Source of the DNA: Candidatus Gastranaerophilales bacterium
GTDB lineage: Bacteria > Bacillota > Clostridia > Lachnospirales > Lachnospiraceae
DNA length: 53,150 bases
Direction of reading: 5' to 3'
NCBI GenBank assembly: GCA_023663225.1
Contig: JAMPHU010000017.1
Coordinates: forward strand, 1 to 53,150
Shown: in pieces, positions 42,744-51,463 of the stretch
Layout of the letters: every line of letters begins with the position of its first letter
How positions within the stretch are numbered: position 1 is the first letter of the stretch
The notes under the pieces: model-generated
Databases searched by the model: none
Told to the model about the DNA's origin: nothing
Seen by the model: only the letters and a program-made list of their open reading frames with translations
Made by a program: the position numbers and the translations under genes

Positions 42744-44132
42744 ATGATAAACGAAAAGACAAACGAAATGCTGGGATTGGATGAGATGGGAGAACTGAGG
42801 CAGGATATGGATATCCTCCAGAAAGAGTTGATGAAGAGCCATCTGATCGACCAGAATCTGTATGCGGAGTACGATGTGAAAAGAGGACTTCGGGATGCCA
42901 CGGGAAAGGGCGTTCTCACGGGTCTGACGGAGATATCGGATGTATGCGCCTACCGGCTGGAGGGAGGACGCGGGATTCCGGCGGAAGGAGAGCTTTACTA
43001 CCAGGGGATCAATGTCCAGGACATCATACGCGGACTGGAGGGCAGAAAATACGGTTTTGAGGAGACTAGCTATCTGTTGTTGTTCGGCAAACTGCCCAAT
43101 CAGGAGGAGCTTGATCGGTTTCTGCATGTGATGGCGGAGCTGCAGGAGATCGGCGGGCGGTTTTTGAGAGATGTGGTAATGAAAGCGTCCAATGCCAATA
43201 TTATGAACGCCCTGCAGAGATGCGTTTTGACGCTGTATACTTATGACAGTAATCCGGATGAGACCAGCGCGCAGAATGTGCTGCGTCAGTCGTTGGAGCT
43301 GATCAACAAGCTTCCCTTGATCGCGGTATATTCCTACCACGCGTATCTGCATTTCAGAAAGGACGAGACTTTGATGATCCGCAATCCGCAAAAGGGATTG
43401 TCTCTGGCGGAGAATATTCTGTTGATGCTGCGCAATGACGGCAAATACACAGAGCTGGAGGCGAAGGTGCTGGATATTGCTTTGATCTTGCACGCGGAAC
43501 ACGGCGGCGGCAACAATTCTACTTTTACCACCCATGTGGTGTCCTCCTCCGGCACAGACACTTATTCTTCCATGGCGGCGTCGATCGGCTCTCTGAAAGG
43601 GCCAAAGCATGGAGGCGCCAATTTGAAAGTGCAGAACATGTTTGACGACATCAAGAAAAATGTGGCGGATTGGGAGGACGAGCAGGAGATTGCGGATTAC
43701 CTTTTGAAGATACTGAATAAGGACGCTTTTGACAAGACAGGCTTGATCTACGGCATGGGGCACGCTGTGTACACGCTCTCCGATCCCAGAGAGGTCATAT
43801 TGAAAAAGTATGCCAAGAGCCTGGCGGAAGAGAAGGGAATGTTGGCGGAGTTTGGCCTCTACGACAGAGTGGAGCATATTGCCGGACGCCTGATCATGGA
43901 GCAGAGAAAGATTTTCAAGCATATCTGTGCCAATGTGGACTTTTACAGCGGATTTGTGTATTCTATGCTGGGCATACCGGAAGAGTTGTTCACGCCGATC
44001 TTCGCCATCGCCAGAATACCCGGCTGGAGCGCTCACAGGCTGGAGGAACTGATCAACGCGGGCAAGATCATCCGTCCTGCCTACAAATATGTAGGAAGCC
44101 ACACGCCCTACCTGAATATGGAGGAGAGATAG
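42744..44132 (+). CDS. gltA: Citrate synthase
   Basis: A 462-residue type I/II citrate synthase that condenses oxaloacetate and acetyl-CoA. The conserved His and Arg segments are visible: LILHAEHGGGNNSTFTTHV, GSLKGPKHGGANLKVQNM and YGMGHAVYTLSDPREVI, with the late EELFTPIFAIARIPGW. The protein has an N-terminal extension of about 60 residues relative to short bacterial forms, as in many Clostridia. ATG 42744 has AGAGGAGGAG upstream. It is monocistronic or follows truA loosely. Confidence 0.95.
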   Translation: MINEKTNEMLGLDEMGELRQDMDILQKELMKSHLIDQNLYAEYDVKRGLRDATGKGVLTGLTEISDVCAYRLEGGRGIPAEGELYYQGINVQDIIRGLEGRKYGFEETSYLLLFGKLPNQEELDRFLHVMAELQEIGGRFLRDVVMKASNANIMNALQRCVLTLYTYDSNPDETSAQNVLRQSLELINKLPLIAVYSYHAYLHFRKDETLMIRNPQKGLSLAENILLMLRNDGKYTELEAKVLDIALILHAEHGGGNNSTFTTHVVSSSGTDTYSSMAASIGSLKGPKHGGANLKVQNMFDDIKKNVADWEDEQEIADYLLKILNKDAFDKTGLIYGMGHAVYTLSDPREVILKKYAKSLAEEKGMLAEFGLYDRVEHIAGRLIMEQRKIFKHICANVDFYSGFVYSMLGIPEELFTPIFAIARIPGWSAHRLEELINAGKIIRPAYKYVGSHTPYLNMEER

Positions 44133-44149
44133 GGCGCTGCCTCAAAGGA

Positions 44150-44584
44150 TTATAAATATTGGCGCAGATCCTTGCACAGGGTTTCTTCAATGTCAGAGAG
44201 CTTGCCGCAGATGGCCTTGGAGGTCTTGTCGGCCGTCTGGTATTGATTTAAGTACCTGTGCAGGGTTTTGACGCCCATGTTGCAGCCGTCGGTGATCAGG
44301 TCTGCCACGGTGGCGTCGCTGTTGTCCATTCCCATCTTCATATTGGTCTTTATCCAGGACATTCCCTTTGCCATGACGCTTGGCTCCTTGTCCTCGCTGC
44401 CGTGCTGTGTCAACAGGTCATGGATCTCATTTCCCAGTTTTTCGTGATGTTCCTTGCTCTCACACAATAGATCCTTCATTCTCCGATCCTGTATCTGATC
44501 TAAGACCTCGTCAATGGAGGACACCGCCATCTTGGTGCCCGCGTCACATTCTTTCAAAAGCTTGATCGTATCATCGTTGTTCAT
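44150..44584 (-). CDS. Small helical protein, ferritin-like four-helix bundle predicted
   Basis: A 144-residue protein made almost wholly of amphipathic helices, with repeated acidic and His residues (SKEHHEKLGNEIHDLLTQHG) and TLHRYLNQYQTADKTSKAICG near the end. The pattern resembles DUF2383/PA2169-type four-helix proteins, often stress related. No metal-ligand set can be assigned with confidence. It is monocistronic, with an RBS AGGAGG before ATG 44584, and converges on citrate synthase with only 17 bases between the stop codons. The family call is tentative. Confidence 0.6.
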   Translation of the reverse strand: MNNDDTIKLLKECDAGTKMAVSSIDEVLDQIQDRRMKDLLCESKEHHEKLGNEIHDLLTQHGSEDKEPSVMAKGMSWIKTNMKMGMDNSDATVADLITDGCNMGVKTLHRYLNQYQTADKTSKAICGKLSDIEETLCKDLRQYL

Positions 44585-44699
44585 AATACACCTCCTGTTT
44601 TTTTGATAGAAGTAGTGTGCCCAGGATTCTTTTTTTTATGTCAATAATTCAGCTATAAAGGGATTGTTACTTTCGGTAGTCCAATTTTTGAGGTGAGTC

Positions 44700-44728
44700 T
44701 TGCAATCAGAGCAGATAGTGTGTAAAAT
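44700..44728 (+). promoter_or_regulatory. Promoter of the MacB-like ABC operon
   Basis: TTGCAA (44700-44705) and TAAAAT (44723-44728) are 17 bases apart, 36 bases before the ATPase start. Confidence 0.6.
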
Positions 44729-44763
44729 CAATAACAAAAGATCGTGGACAGGGAGAGGATGCG

Positions 44764-45468
44764 ATGGGAGCATTTGTAGTCTTTGACAAAGTGCAGAAGG
44801 TTTACAAAACGGGAGAGGTGGAGATTCCCGCTCTCAGGGATGTGAGCTTTGAAATAGAAAAAGGCGAATTTTGTGTGATCGTGGGGGCGTCCGGCGCCGG
44901 CAAGACGACCGTGTTGAATATCTTGGGCGGAATGGATGTTCTCACGAGCGGGCGGGTTCTGTTGGACGGGGAGGAAATCTCCCGCTATGACAAAAAGCGG
45001 CTCACCACTTACAGACGTCTGGACATCGGTTTTGTATTTCAGTTTTATAATCTGGTTCAAAATCTGACGGCATTGGAAAATGTGGAGTTGGCCGCACAGA
45101 TCTGTAAGGATCCTTTGGATGCGGCGGAGGTGCTGAAAGATGTGGGGCTGGAGGCGAGAATGAATAACTTTCCGGCGCAGCTTTCCGGCGGAGAGCAGCA
45201 GCGCGTGGCGATCGCCAGGGCGCTGGCCAAAAATCCCAAGCTGCTTTTGTGCGACGAACCTACGGGAGCGTTGGATTACAACACCGGAAAAGCGGTTTTG
45301 AAGCTGCTGCAGGATACTTGCAGACAAAAAGGCAAGACCGTGGTAGTCATCACGCACAATCAGGCTTTGACGGCGATGGCGGATCGCATCATCACGGTGA
45401 AGAACGGCGCCATAGTCAGTATGGTGAAGAATGATCATATTGTGGATATCGAGAAGATCGAGTGGTAA
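44764..45468 (+). CDS. MacB/LolD-type ABC transporter ATP-binding protein
   Basis: A 234-residue ATPase. Walker [10 protein letters not shown] (near 46), Q-loop [13 protein letters not shown], signature [15 protein letters not shown], Walker [12 protein letters not shown] and the switch His in [13 protein letters not shown] define the MacB family, which works as a mechanotransmission machine rather than a pump. Its partner is the large FtsX-type permease that follows 22 bases later. Confidence 0.93.
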   Translation: MGAFVVFDKVQKVYKTGEVEIPALRDVSFEIEKGEFCVIVGASGAGKTTVLNILGGMDVLTSGRVLLDGEEISRYDKKRLTTYRRLDIGFVFQFYNLVQNLTALENVELAAQICKDPLDAAEVLKDVGLEARMNNFPAQLSGGEQQRVAIARALAKNPKLLLCDEPTGALDYNTGKAVLKLLQDTCRQKGKTVVVITHNQALTAMADRIITVKNGAIVSMVKNDHIVDIEKIEW

Positions 45469-45490
45469 GAATGAGGGCAGACAAAAGCGT

Positions 45491-48400
45491 ATGAAAAGAA
45501 GCGCATTAGGAAAATCTACAGTCAGAGAGATCAGGCAGAGCTTTGGACGTTTTTTTGCGATCATGGCAATCATAGCGCTGGGGGTGGGCCTTTTTGCGGG
45601 GTTGAAGGTGTCTAAGACCGCGATGGTGCTGACTGGGGAAGCGTATTTTGAGCGGACACAGTTTTATGATTATAGGCTGATCTCCACTCTGGGTTATGAG
45701 GAGGAGGACGTGGCCTTTTTGAGGCAGCAGGAAAATGTGCGCGCGGCGGAAGGGGCGCTTACTTTTGATGTTCTGTACGAGGATGTTTCGGGGAAGGAAG
45801 GGGTGGTCAAAGTCCATTCTCTGACCCAGGATGTCAACCAGGTGCAGTTGTTGGAGGGCAGGATGCCACAGGAGGGGTATGAGTGTGTGGCGGACGCGAA
45901 ATTGTTTGACGCTTCCGCCATCGGCAGCAGCATTTTTCTCTCTGAGGGAAATGCTGAGGAGGATCTGGAGCATTTTGCCTACAGGGAATACACGATCACC
46001 GGTGTGGTGAAGTCGCCGATCTATGTTCAGTTTGAGCGGGGAAACACTTCTCTGGGTGTGGGGAGCGTGAGCGGATTTGTGTATCTGTTGCCGGAAGGGT
46101 TTGCGGAGGACTATTATACGGAGGTCTATGTGAAGTTTGACGCGGATTTTCCGCTTTACAGCGAGGCTTACGATTCCTATATGGAGGAGATCGAGGCGGC
46201 GTGGGAGACCAGAGCCGAGCAGGCGGCGGACGGCCGTTTTGAACGAATTGTGGCGGACGCGGAGGAAGAACTTGCGGATGCGGAGGAAACATTTGCGGAG
46301 GAGAAAGCCGATGCGGAGGCGGAGCTTGCGGATGCGAGGAGGGAGCTTGCGGACGCGGCAGAGCAGCTTGCCGACGGGGAGCGGCAGATAGAGGACGCGA
46401 GGCAGGAATTACTAGACGGCAGAAAGACTTTGGCGGAGAGTGAGATCGAGCTTGCGGATGCCAGAGAGCTGATAGCGGAAAAAGAGAGAGAATTGGCCGA
46501 CGGGGAGCGTGAACTTGCGGACGGTATCGAGCAGGCTGAGGCAGGAGACAGAGAACTGGCAGCGGGGGAGAAAGAACTAAATGAGGGGAGAACACTGCTG
46601 GAAGAGCAGCGCGCTGTGATCGATGCGCAGGAGAAGGTACTATTGCAGGGGGAAGCGGAGCTTGCGGCGGCGGAGGCGGAAGTGTCCGCAGCGGAGGCAC
46701 AGCTTGCGGAGGCGGAGCAGTCCCTAAAGGAGGTCGAGGCTTTGTTGGCGCAGATGGAGGCTATGCCGCCGGATATGCAGGATGCGAATATGATTGCCGC
46801 TCTGACTGCCCAGATCGCGGCGGGTCGCGCCTCTGTCGAGGAAGGCTATGCGCAGCTTGCGGCGCCGAGGCAGGAACTTGCGGCGAGCCGCGCAACACTG
46901 GAGGCCGGAAAAGCCGCGCTTGCGGACGGGAAAGCGCAGATCGCGGCATATCAGGCGCAGCTTGACGAGGGGCAGGCACAACTCGATGAAGGACGGAAGG
47001 ATTTGAGCGCGGCGTGGCGTGAGATTCAAAAGGGTCAGGAGGAGATCGCGGAGGGCCGTGCGGCGCTTGCGGATGCGAGGCAGGAGCTTGCGGACGGAGA
47101 GAGGCAGCTTGCGGATGCGAGAAAAGAGCTTGCGGACGGAGAGAGGCAGCTTGCGGATGCGAGAGAGGAGCTTGCGGACGCCAGACAGGAATATGCGGAT
47201 GGACAAAAAGAATATGAGGAGGCGCTTTTGGAATTTGACGAGCAGATTGCCGAGGCGGAGGAAGAGCTTGCGGATGCCAGACAGGAAATTGCCGATTTGA
47301 AAGAACCGGACGTGTTTGTGCTGGGCAGGGACACGAATGTGGGTTATGTCTGCTTTGAAAGCGATTCTTCTATTGTGGATGGGATTGCCAATGTGCTGCC
47401 GGTATTCTTTTTCCTGGTGTCAGCGTTGGTGTGTATGACCACGATGAGCCGTATGGTGGAGGAGCAGCGCACGCAGATCGGGGTGCTGAAAGCGCTGGGG
47501 TATGGAGAGGGCGCCATTTTGTCAAAATATATGGTGTATTCGGGGACGGGAGCCGTGACAGGGTGTGTTTTTGGGTTTGTTGTGGGCACATGGCTGATGC
47601 CCTGGGTGATCTGGAAATGTTACGGTATGATGTATCTGATGGACGATATTGTCTATGTCTTTGACTGGAAGCTCGCGGGGATTTCCCTGGCCGCTTCTGT
47701 CTGCTGTTCTATGGGAGTGACTTATGTGTGCTGCCGCAGAGAGCTTGCCTTGGCGGCGGCGGAGCTGATGCGCCCAAAGGCCCCCAAGGCGGGGAAGCGG
47801 ATCTTTATGGAGTATCTGCCTTTTATCTGGAAGCGGCTCAGTTTTTTGCGGAAGGTTTCTCTGCGCAATATTTTCCGTTACAAGAAAAGGCTTTTTATGA
47901 TGGTGATCGGCATCAGCGGCTGCACGGCCCTTCTGGTCACGGGTTTTGGACTGAAGGATTCCATCGCGCATGTGGCGGATAAGCAATATGGAGAGATACA
48001 GGTTTATGATGCGGAGGTAATTTTTTCGGATCCCGTCGAGGAGGATATGCGCGCCGCGATAGCGGACAGCGTGGGTGAAAATTTGGAGGACGCTCTCTGG
48101 GTGATGGAGAGCAGCGTGGATGTCGTGTCAGAAAACGGCATGAAGAGTATTACTCTGGTCGTGTCGGACTTTGGCAGAGACGTATCGGCATTTCTGAGAT
48201 TTGCCGCTTTGGATGGCGAAGCATGCGCCTATCCGGAGATTGGTGAGGGGATCATAACGCACAGGATTGCGGAGAATTTGGGCGTGCAGGTGGGGGATAC
48301 CATCCGTCTCCAGAATGAGGATATGGAGAGCATCGAAGTGACCATATCCGGAATCTGCCAAAATTATATCTATAATTATGTCTATGTGGGAGAGGGTACT

Positions 48401-48970
48401 TACGAGGAACAAATGGGGAGAGCGCCGGAATATAAGACCGCGTTTGTAAATGTGGCGGAGGGCGTGGATGTGCACACTGTGTCCGCCGTTTTTATGGGCA
48501 TGGAAGATGTGGCCAGCGTCACGGTCAGCCAGGATGTGCGGGAGCGGGTGTCCACCATGATGAAGAGTATGAATCTGATCGTGGCGGTGATCATTCTCTG
48601 CGGGGCCGGACTGGCATTTATTGTTCTGTATAATCTGACCAACATCAATATCACGGAGCGCATCCGAGAGATCGCTACGGTCAAGGTGCTGGGATTCTAT
48701 AAAAATGAGACGGCATCCTATGTCTTTCGGGAGAATATCCTTTTGACGTTCATGGGAGCGCTGGCGGGACTGGTTCTTGGACGCTATCTGCATCTGTTTG
48801 TGATGAGTCAGATCAATATCGACATGATGGCGTTTGATGTGAATATTCATTTCTCCAGTTATCTGTATAGTGTGATTCTGACCTTTGTGTTTGCCTGGGC
48901 CGTCAACAGATTCATGCGGATCAAGTTAGACCATGTCAGTATGACAGAGTCGTTGAAGAGCGTAGACTAA
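45491..48970 (+). CDS. Giant FtsX-type permease with extracellular coiled coil
   Basis: A 1159-residue membrane protein. The N-terminal helix (FFAIMAIIALGVGLFAG) is followed by a MacB-like periplasmic region, then about 390 residues of ELADARxELADGxRQ-type heptads, an extracellular coiled coil. Three helices follow near residue 640-760 (VLPVFFFLVSALVCMTTMSR), a second FtsX-like extracytoplasmic domain, and three final helices. Part of the coil is encoded by near-identical 42-base tandem repeats. The architecture fits a large ABC mechanotransducer that could drive a cell-wall hydrolase or export process. ATG 45491 has only a weak ribosome binding site; the open frame upstream overlaps the ATPase gene. 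Confidence 0.9.
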   Translation: MKRSALGKSTVREIRQSFGRFFAIMAIIALGVGLFAGLKVSKTAMVLTGEAYFERTQFYDYRLISTLGYEEEDVAFLRQQENVRAAEGALTFDVLYEDVSGKEGVVKVHSLTQDVNQVQLLEGRMPQEGYECVADAKLFDASAIGSSIFLSEGNAEEDLEHFAYREYTITGVVKSPIYVQFERGNTSLGVGSVSGFVYLLPEGFAEDYYTEVYVKFDADFPLYSEAYDSYMEEIEAAWETRAEQAADGRFERIVADAEEELADAEETFAEEKADAEAELADARRELADAAEQLADGERQIEDARQELLDGRKTLAESEIELADARELIAEKERELADGERELADGIEQAEAGDRELAAGEKELNEGRTLLEEQRAVIDAQEKVLLQGEAELAAAEAEVSAAEAQLAEAEQSLKEVEALLAQMEAMPPDMQDANMIAALTAQIAAGRASVEEGYAQLAAPRQELAASRATLEAGKAALADGKAQIAAYQAQLDEGQAQLDEGRKDLSAAWREIQKGQEEIAEGRAALADARQELADGERQLADARKELADGERQLADAREELADARQEYADGQKEYEEALLEFDEQIAEAEEELADARQEIADLKEPDVFVLGRDTNVGYVCFESDSSIVDGIANVLPVFFFLVSALVCMTTMSRMVEEQRTQIGVLKALGYGEGAILSKYMVYSGTGAVTGCVFGFVVGTWLMPWVIWKCYGMMYLMDDIVYVFDWKLAGISLAASVCCSMGVTYVCCRRELALAAAELMRPKAPKAGKRIFMEYLPFIWKRLSFLRKVSLRNIFRYKKRLFMMVIGISGCTALLVTGFGLKDSIAHVADKQYGEIQVYDAEVIFSDPVEEDMRAAIADSVGENLEDALWVMESSVDVVSENGMKSITLVVSDFGRDVSAFLRFAALDGEACAYPEIGEGIITHRIAENLGVQVGDTIRLQNEDMESIEVTISGICQNYIYNYVYVGEGTYEEQMGRAPEYKTAFVNVAEGVDVHTVSAVFMGMEDVASVTVSQDVRERVSTMMKSMNLIVAVIILCGAGLAFIVLYNLTNINITERIREIATVKVLGFYKNETASYVFRENILLTFMGALAGLVLGRYLHLFVMSQINIDMMAFDVNIHFSSYLYSVILTFVFAWAVNRFMRIKLDHVSMTESLKSVD
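47084..47206 (+). repeat. 42-base tandem repeats inside the coiled-coil coding region
   Basis: GAGCTTGCGGACGGAGAG starts at 47084 and again at 47126, with 39 of 42 bases repeated exactly; a third partial copy begins at 47168. Each unit encodes ELADGERQLADARK, two heptads of the coil. Such repeats allow the coil to change length by recombination in steps of 14 residues. Confidence 0.85.
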
Positions 48971-48998
48971 AAACTTTCTTTTTCCTCTTTTTTCCTTT

Positions 48999-49028
48999 TT
49001 GACTTTTTTTGGTTGTGATTCGTTATAA
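48999..49028 (+). promoter_or_regulatory. Putative promoter of the sigma-factor operon
   Basis: TTGACT (48999-49004) and TTATAA (49023-49028) are separated by 18 bases, downstream of a pyrimidine-rich run that follows the previous stop. It lies 39 bases before the sigma-factor start. Confidence 0.5.
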
Positions 49029-49066
49029 CATATAGACGTAAGAGATAAGCGGACGGAGGTGGAGGC

Positions 49067-49564
49067 TTGACGGATGAAGTTTTGCTGCGCCGCGCGAGGA
49101 GCGGGGACAAGGATGCCCTGGAGACGTTGGTGCGGCGCTATTATGACAAAATCTATTCTTATTGCTTTCACCATGTGGGAGACAGGCAGACGGCGGAAGA
49201 TCTCTGTCAGGAGACCTTTTGCAGTATGCTGGAGCATCTGGAGGAGTACAGGCACTATGACCGGTTTGGAAATTATCTCTATGTGATCGCCGGAAACAAG
49301 TGTAAAGATTTCTTTAAAAAGAAAAAACCCCTCTATCTCGAAGCGCTCCCGCAGGAAGGGGAAACTATGTCTGCGGCCGACGAGGAGATCTCCATGCGGG
49401 AGCTGGTGCACAAGCTTCCAAGGGAGTTGGAGGAGGTAGTGATCCTGCGATTTTATCAGGATTTGAAATATCAGGACATTGCCAAGATCCTCGGGATCAG
49501 CAGTTCTCTTGTCAAATACCGTGCAAAAAAAGCGGTGGCACTGTTAAAGGAAGTCTGCGAGTAG
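49067..49564 (+). CDS. RNA polymerase sigma factor, ECF-like sigma-70 family
   Basis: A 165-residue sigma factor with region 2 (LVRRYYDKIYSYCFHHVGDR ... AEDLCQETFCSMLEHLEEY) and region 4 (LPRELEEVVILRFYQDLKYQ ... ISSSLVKYRAKKAVALLKEV). There is no region 1 or 3, as in group IV (ECF) factors. It starts at TTG 49067, preceded by GGAGG. It is followed by a membrane protein and an ABC exporter, a layout typical of envelope-stress or antimicrobial-peptide response modules. Confidence 0.9.
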   Translation: MTDEVLLRRARSGDKDALETLVRRYYDKIYSYCFHHVGDRQTAEDLCQETFCSMLEHLEEYRHYDRFGNYLYVIAGNKCKDFFKKKKPLYLEALPQEGETMSAADEEISMRELVHKLPRELEEVVILRFYQDLKYQDIAKILGISSSLVKYRAKKAVALLKEVCE

Positions 49565-49615
49565 GGTGAAAAGAAATTCTAATGCTCGCAGCAAAGCAGC
49601 GGCGTGGAGGGTAGC

Positions 49616-50377
49616 GTGAGAGAGAAAGATATCATCGGAGAATTGAAAAATGCAGCGAAGGTTCCAATTCCCTGCGATGAGGAAAGGAAGGAGGCGTTTC
49701 TCGTCCGGATACGGGAGAGGAGCGTTCCGGTCAGAAAGAGAGGGAGCTTTGGGGCGTTTGTATGGTCTCAGATATATTTTATGGACAGAATGGTCCTTTT
49801 CTGGCAGGGATTGTGGCTGTTGCTCTTTTTCCTGCTGACAGGGCAGGGTGAAAGCTCTCTGCTCACGGACAAGATATTGTGTATTCTGTCCATGGCGCCG
49901 CCGCTTTTGCTGCTTTTGACGGTAGAGGAGGTGAGTCGGGTATACAATAAGAGTATGTTGGAGATCGAGTATGCCACAAAGTATTCCCTGAAAAAAGCGG
50001 TGATGGTGAGGATGCTGCTTTTAAGCCTGCTGAACGGCGTGTTTTTGGCGGTGGGAATCCTATACGCAAAAGGGCGGATCGGCCTGACTCTTTCGGAGGC
50101 GCTGGCATATGGACTGACGCCGCTCTTGTTGATGACCTGTCTTTTGCTTATGTTTATGCAGAGATGGCGCGGGGACAAATTAAAATATGCCGGCATATCG
50201 GTCTATGTGCTGATATCGGTGTTTGTACTCGTGGGACAGAGCGGCAGATGGAATATCTACAGCGAGGACTTGTTGGGGATATGGCTGTCCGTCCTGGCTG
50301 TCAGTGCGGTGGCAGTAGTCTATGAGTGGAGGAGACTGATGCGCCGTCTGGAATATTTGGGATGGATGATGGAGTAG
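49616..50377 (+). CDS. Membrane protein of unknown function, possible anti-sigma factor
   Basis: A 253-residue protein with a cytoplasmic N-terminal ~60 residues (KDIIGELKNAAKVPIPCDEE) and then about six membrane helices. Its position immediately after an ECF sigma gene, with a soluble N-terminus, fits an anti-sigma or signal-transducing role, but no anti-sigma motif is recognisable. GTG 49616 is preferred because GGAGG lies just upstream; GTG 49604 has no site. The last helices resemble those of ABC-2 permeases in composition only. Confidence 0.65.
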   Translation: MREKDIIGELKNAAKVPIPCDEERKEAFLVRIRERSVPVRKRGSFGAFVWSQIYFMDRMVLFWQGLWLLLFFLLTGQGESSLLTDKILCILSMAPPLLLLLTVEEVSRVYNKSMLEIEYATKYSLKKAVMVRMLLLSLLNGVFLAVGILYAKGRIGLTLSEALAYGLTPLLLMTCLLLMFMQRWRGDKLKYAGISVYVLISVFVLVGQSGRWNIYSEDLLGIWLSVLAVSAVAVVYEWRRLMRRLEYLGWMME

Positions 50378-50435
50378 ATGCGTTTTGGCGGAATGTAGGC
50401 ACAAATCGTAACAGCAGAAAGGTATGGTTGTAAGG

Positions 50436-51323
50436 ATGGAATTGAAAATTGACAGAGTTACCAAACAATACAAGAATAAGATCGCTGTGGACCGCATTTC
50501 TGAGGTGTTGGAATATGGAGTCTATGGATTGTTGGGAGAAAACGGAGCGGGTAAGACCACTCTGATGCGCATGATCTGCGGAATCCTCTCTCCCAGCAGC
50601 GGAGAGATCAAGTTGGATGGAAAGGAGATCTTGGGGTTGGGGGAGGAGTACCGAGATCTTTTGGGGTATCTGCCGCAGGACTTCGGATATTATCCCAATT
50701 TTACCGCGTGGAATTTTATGCTTTACATCGCGTCTCTGAAAGGAATGGACGAGCGGTATGCAAAGGAGAGAGGCAAGGAACTTTTGCGTCTGGTGGGGTT
50801 GGAGAATGAGTGGAAGGCCAAGATCAAAACCTTTTCCGGCGGTATGCGAAAGCGGCTGGGAATCGCGCAGGCGCTACTCAACGATCCAAAGATCCTGGTG
50901 TTGGATGAACCTACCGCCGGTCTGGACCCCAAGGAGAGGGTGCGGTTTCGGAAGATGATAGCGGATCTGGGAAAGGACAGGATCGTGATCTTGTCCACGC
51001 ACATCGTGTCCGATGTGGAGGCGATCGCGGATAAACTGCTGATTATGAAGCAGGGGCAGATGATCACCGAGGGTTCGGTGGAGGAGCTGGAAGCGCAGCT
51101 TGTTCACAAGGTTTGGATGTATGAGGGCGATGAGGAGGAAGCGGAAGCCATAGAGGAGCGATACCTGGTGGGGAACAGGCATCACCACGGAGGAAAGACC
51201 AGCTACCGCATTATCTCCGACACAAAGCCTTTTCCCGAGGCCGTGGAGGAGCAGGGGACACTGGAGGATCTGTACTTGTATTATTTTAGAACCATTCATA
51301 GGCAAGATGGAGGATTAGGCTGA
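50436..51323 (+). CDS. ABC exporter ATP-binding protein
   Basis: A 295-residue ATPase. Walker A GENGAGKTT, Q-loop LPQDFGYYPNFT, signature FSGGMRKRLGIAQALL, Walker B LVLDEPTAGLD and switch His LSTHIVSD place it with bacitracin/lantibiotic-type exporter ATPases. The start may be ATG 50424 or 50436; the latter fits the family N-terminus (MELKIDRVTKQYKN). Its stop codon TGA is the first base triplet of a strong hairpin. The permease gene follows after a 140-base structured gap. Confidence 0.9.
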   Translation: MELKIDRVTKQYKNKIAVDRISEVLEYGVYGLLGENGAGKTTLMRMICGILSPSSGEIKLDGKEILGLGEEYRDLLGYLPQDFGYYPNFTAWNFMLYIASLKGMDERYAKERGKELLRLVGLENEWKAKIKTFSGGMRKRLGIAQALLNDPKILVLDEPTAGLDPKERVRFRKMIADLGKDRIVILSTHIVSDVEAIADKLLIMKQGQMITEGSVEELEAQLVHKVWMYEGDEEEAEAIEERYLVGNRHHHGGKTSYRIISDTKPFPEAVEEQGTLEDLYLYYFRTIHRQDGGLG

Positions 51324-51452
51324 AAAATAAGCTTGATAGCTTATTTTTCAACCGGCTATTTGTTTCTGAGCGAAAACAAATAGCCTTGATGGCAGACGAG
51401 AAATCGCCTTCGCGAATTTCTCGTCGCCTCTTCGCGACAAATCGCTCAGAAA
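51321..51452 (+). ncRNA. Multi-hairpin intercistronic RNA element
   Basis: Three strong stems lie in series: TGAAAAATAAGCT with AGCTTATTTTTCA (51321-51350, loop TGAT), GGCTATTTGTTT with AAACAAATAGCC (51354-51385), and GACGAGAAAT with ATTTCTCGTC (51395-51425). The loop of the second stem, within TTTCTGAGCGA (51363-51373), is perfectly complementary to TCGCTCAGAAA (51442-51452). That stretch directly precedes the permease's ribosome binding site. GTCGC and GCGAC (51423-51438) form a competing small stem. This can be a pseudoknot that controls the downstream gene. Confidence 0.6.
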
Positions 51453-51463
51453 TGAGGATTAGT

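Noticed and set aside
42711-44102. A 463-codon open frame antisense to citrate synthase
   Set aside because: It mirrors the whole citrate synthase gene, lacks a ribosome binding site and has no recognisable domain; it is a codon-bias shadow.
45996-46700. Long Pro/Arg-rich antisense frame in the coiled-coil region
   Set aside because: Its composition is the complement of repetitive Glu/Ala/Leu codons, so it is an artefact of the repeats.
47084-47206. Possible CRISPR-like repeat array
   Set aside because: The 42-base units are contiguous, in frame and encode heptads; there are no unique spacers and no cas genes.
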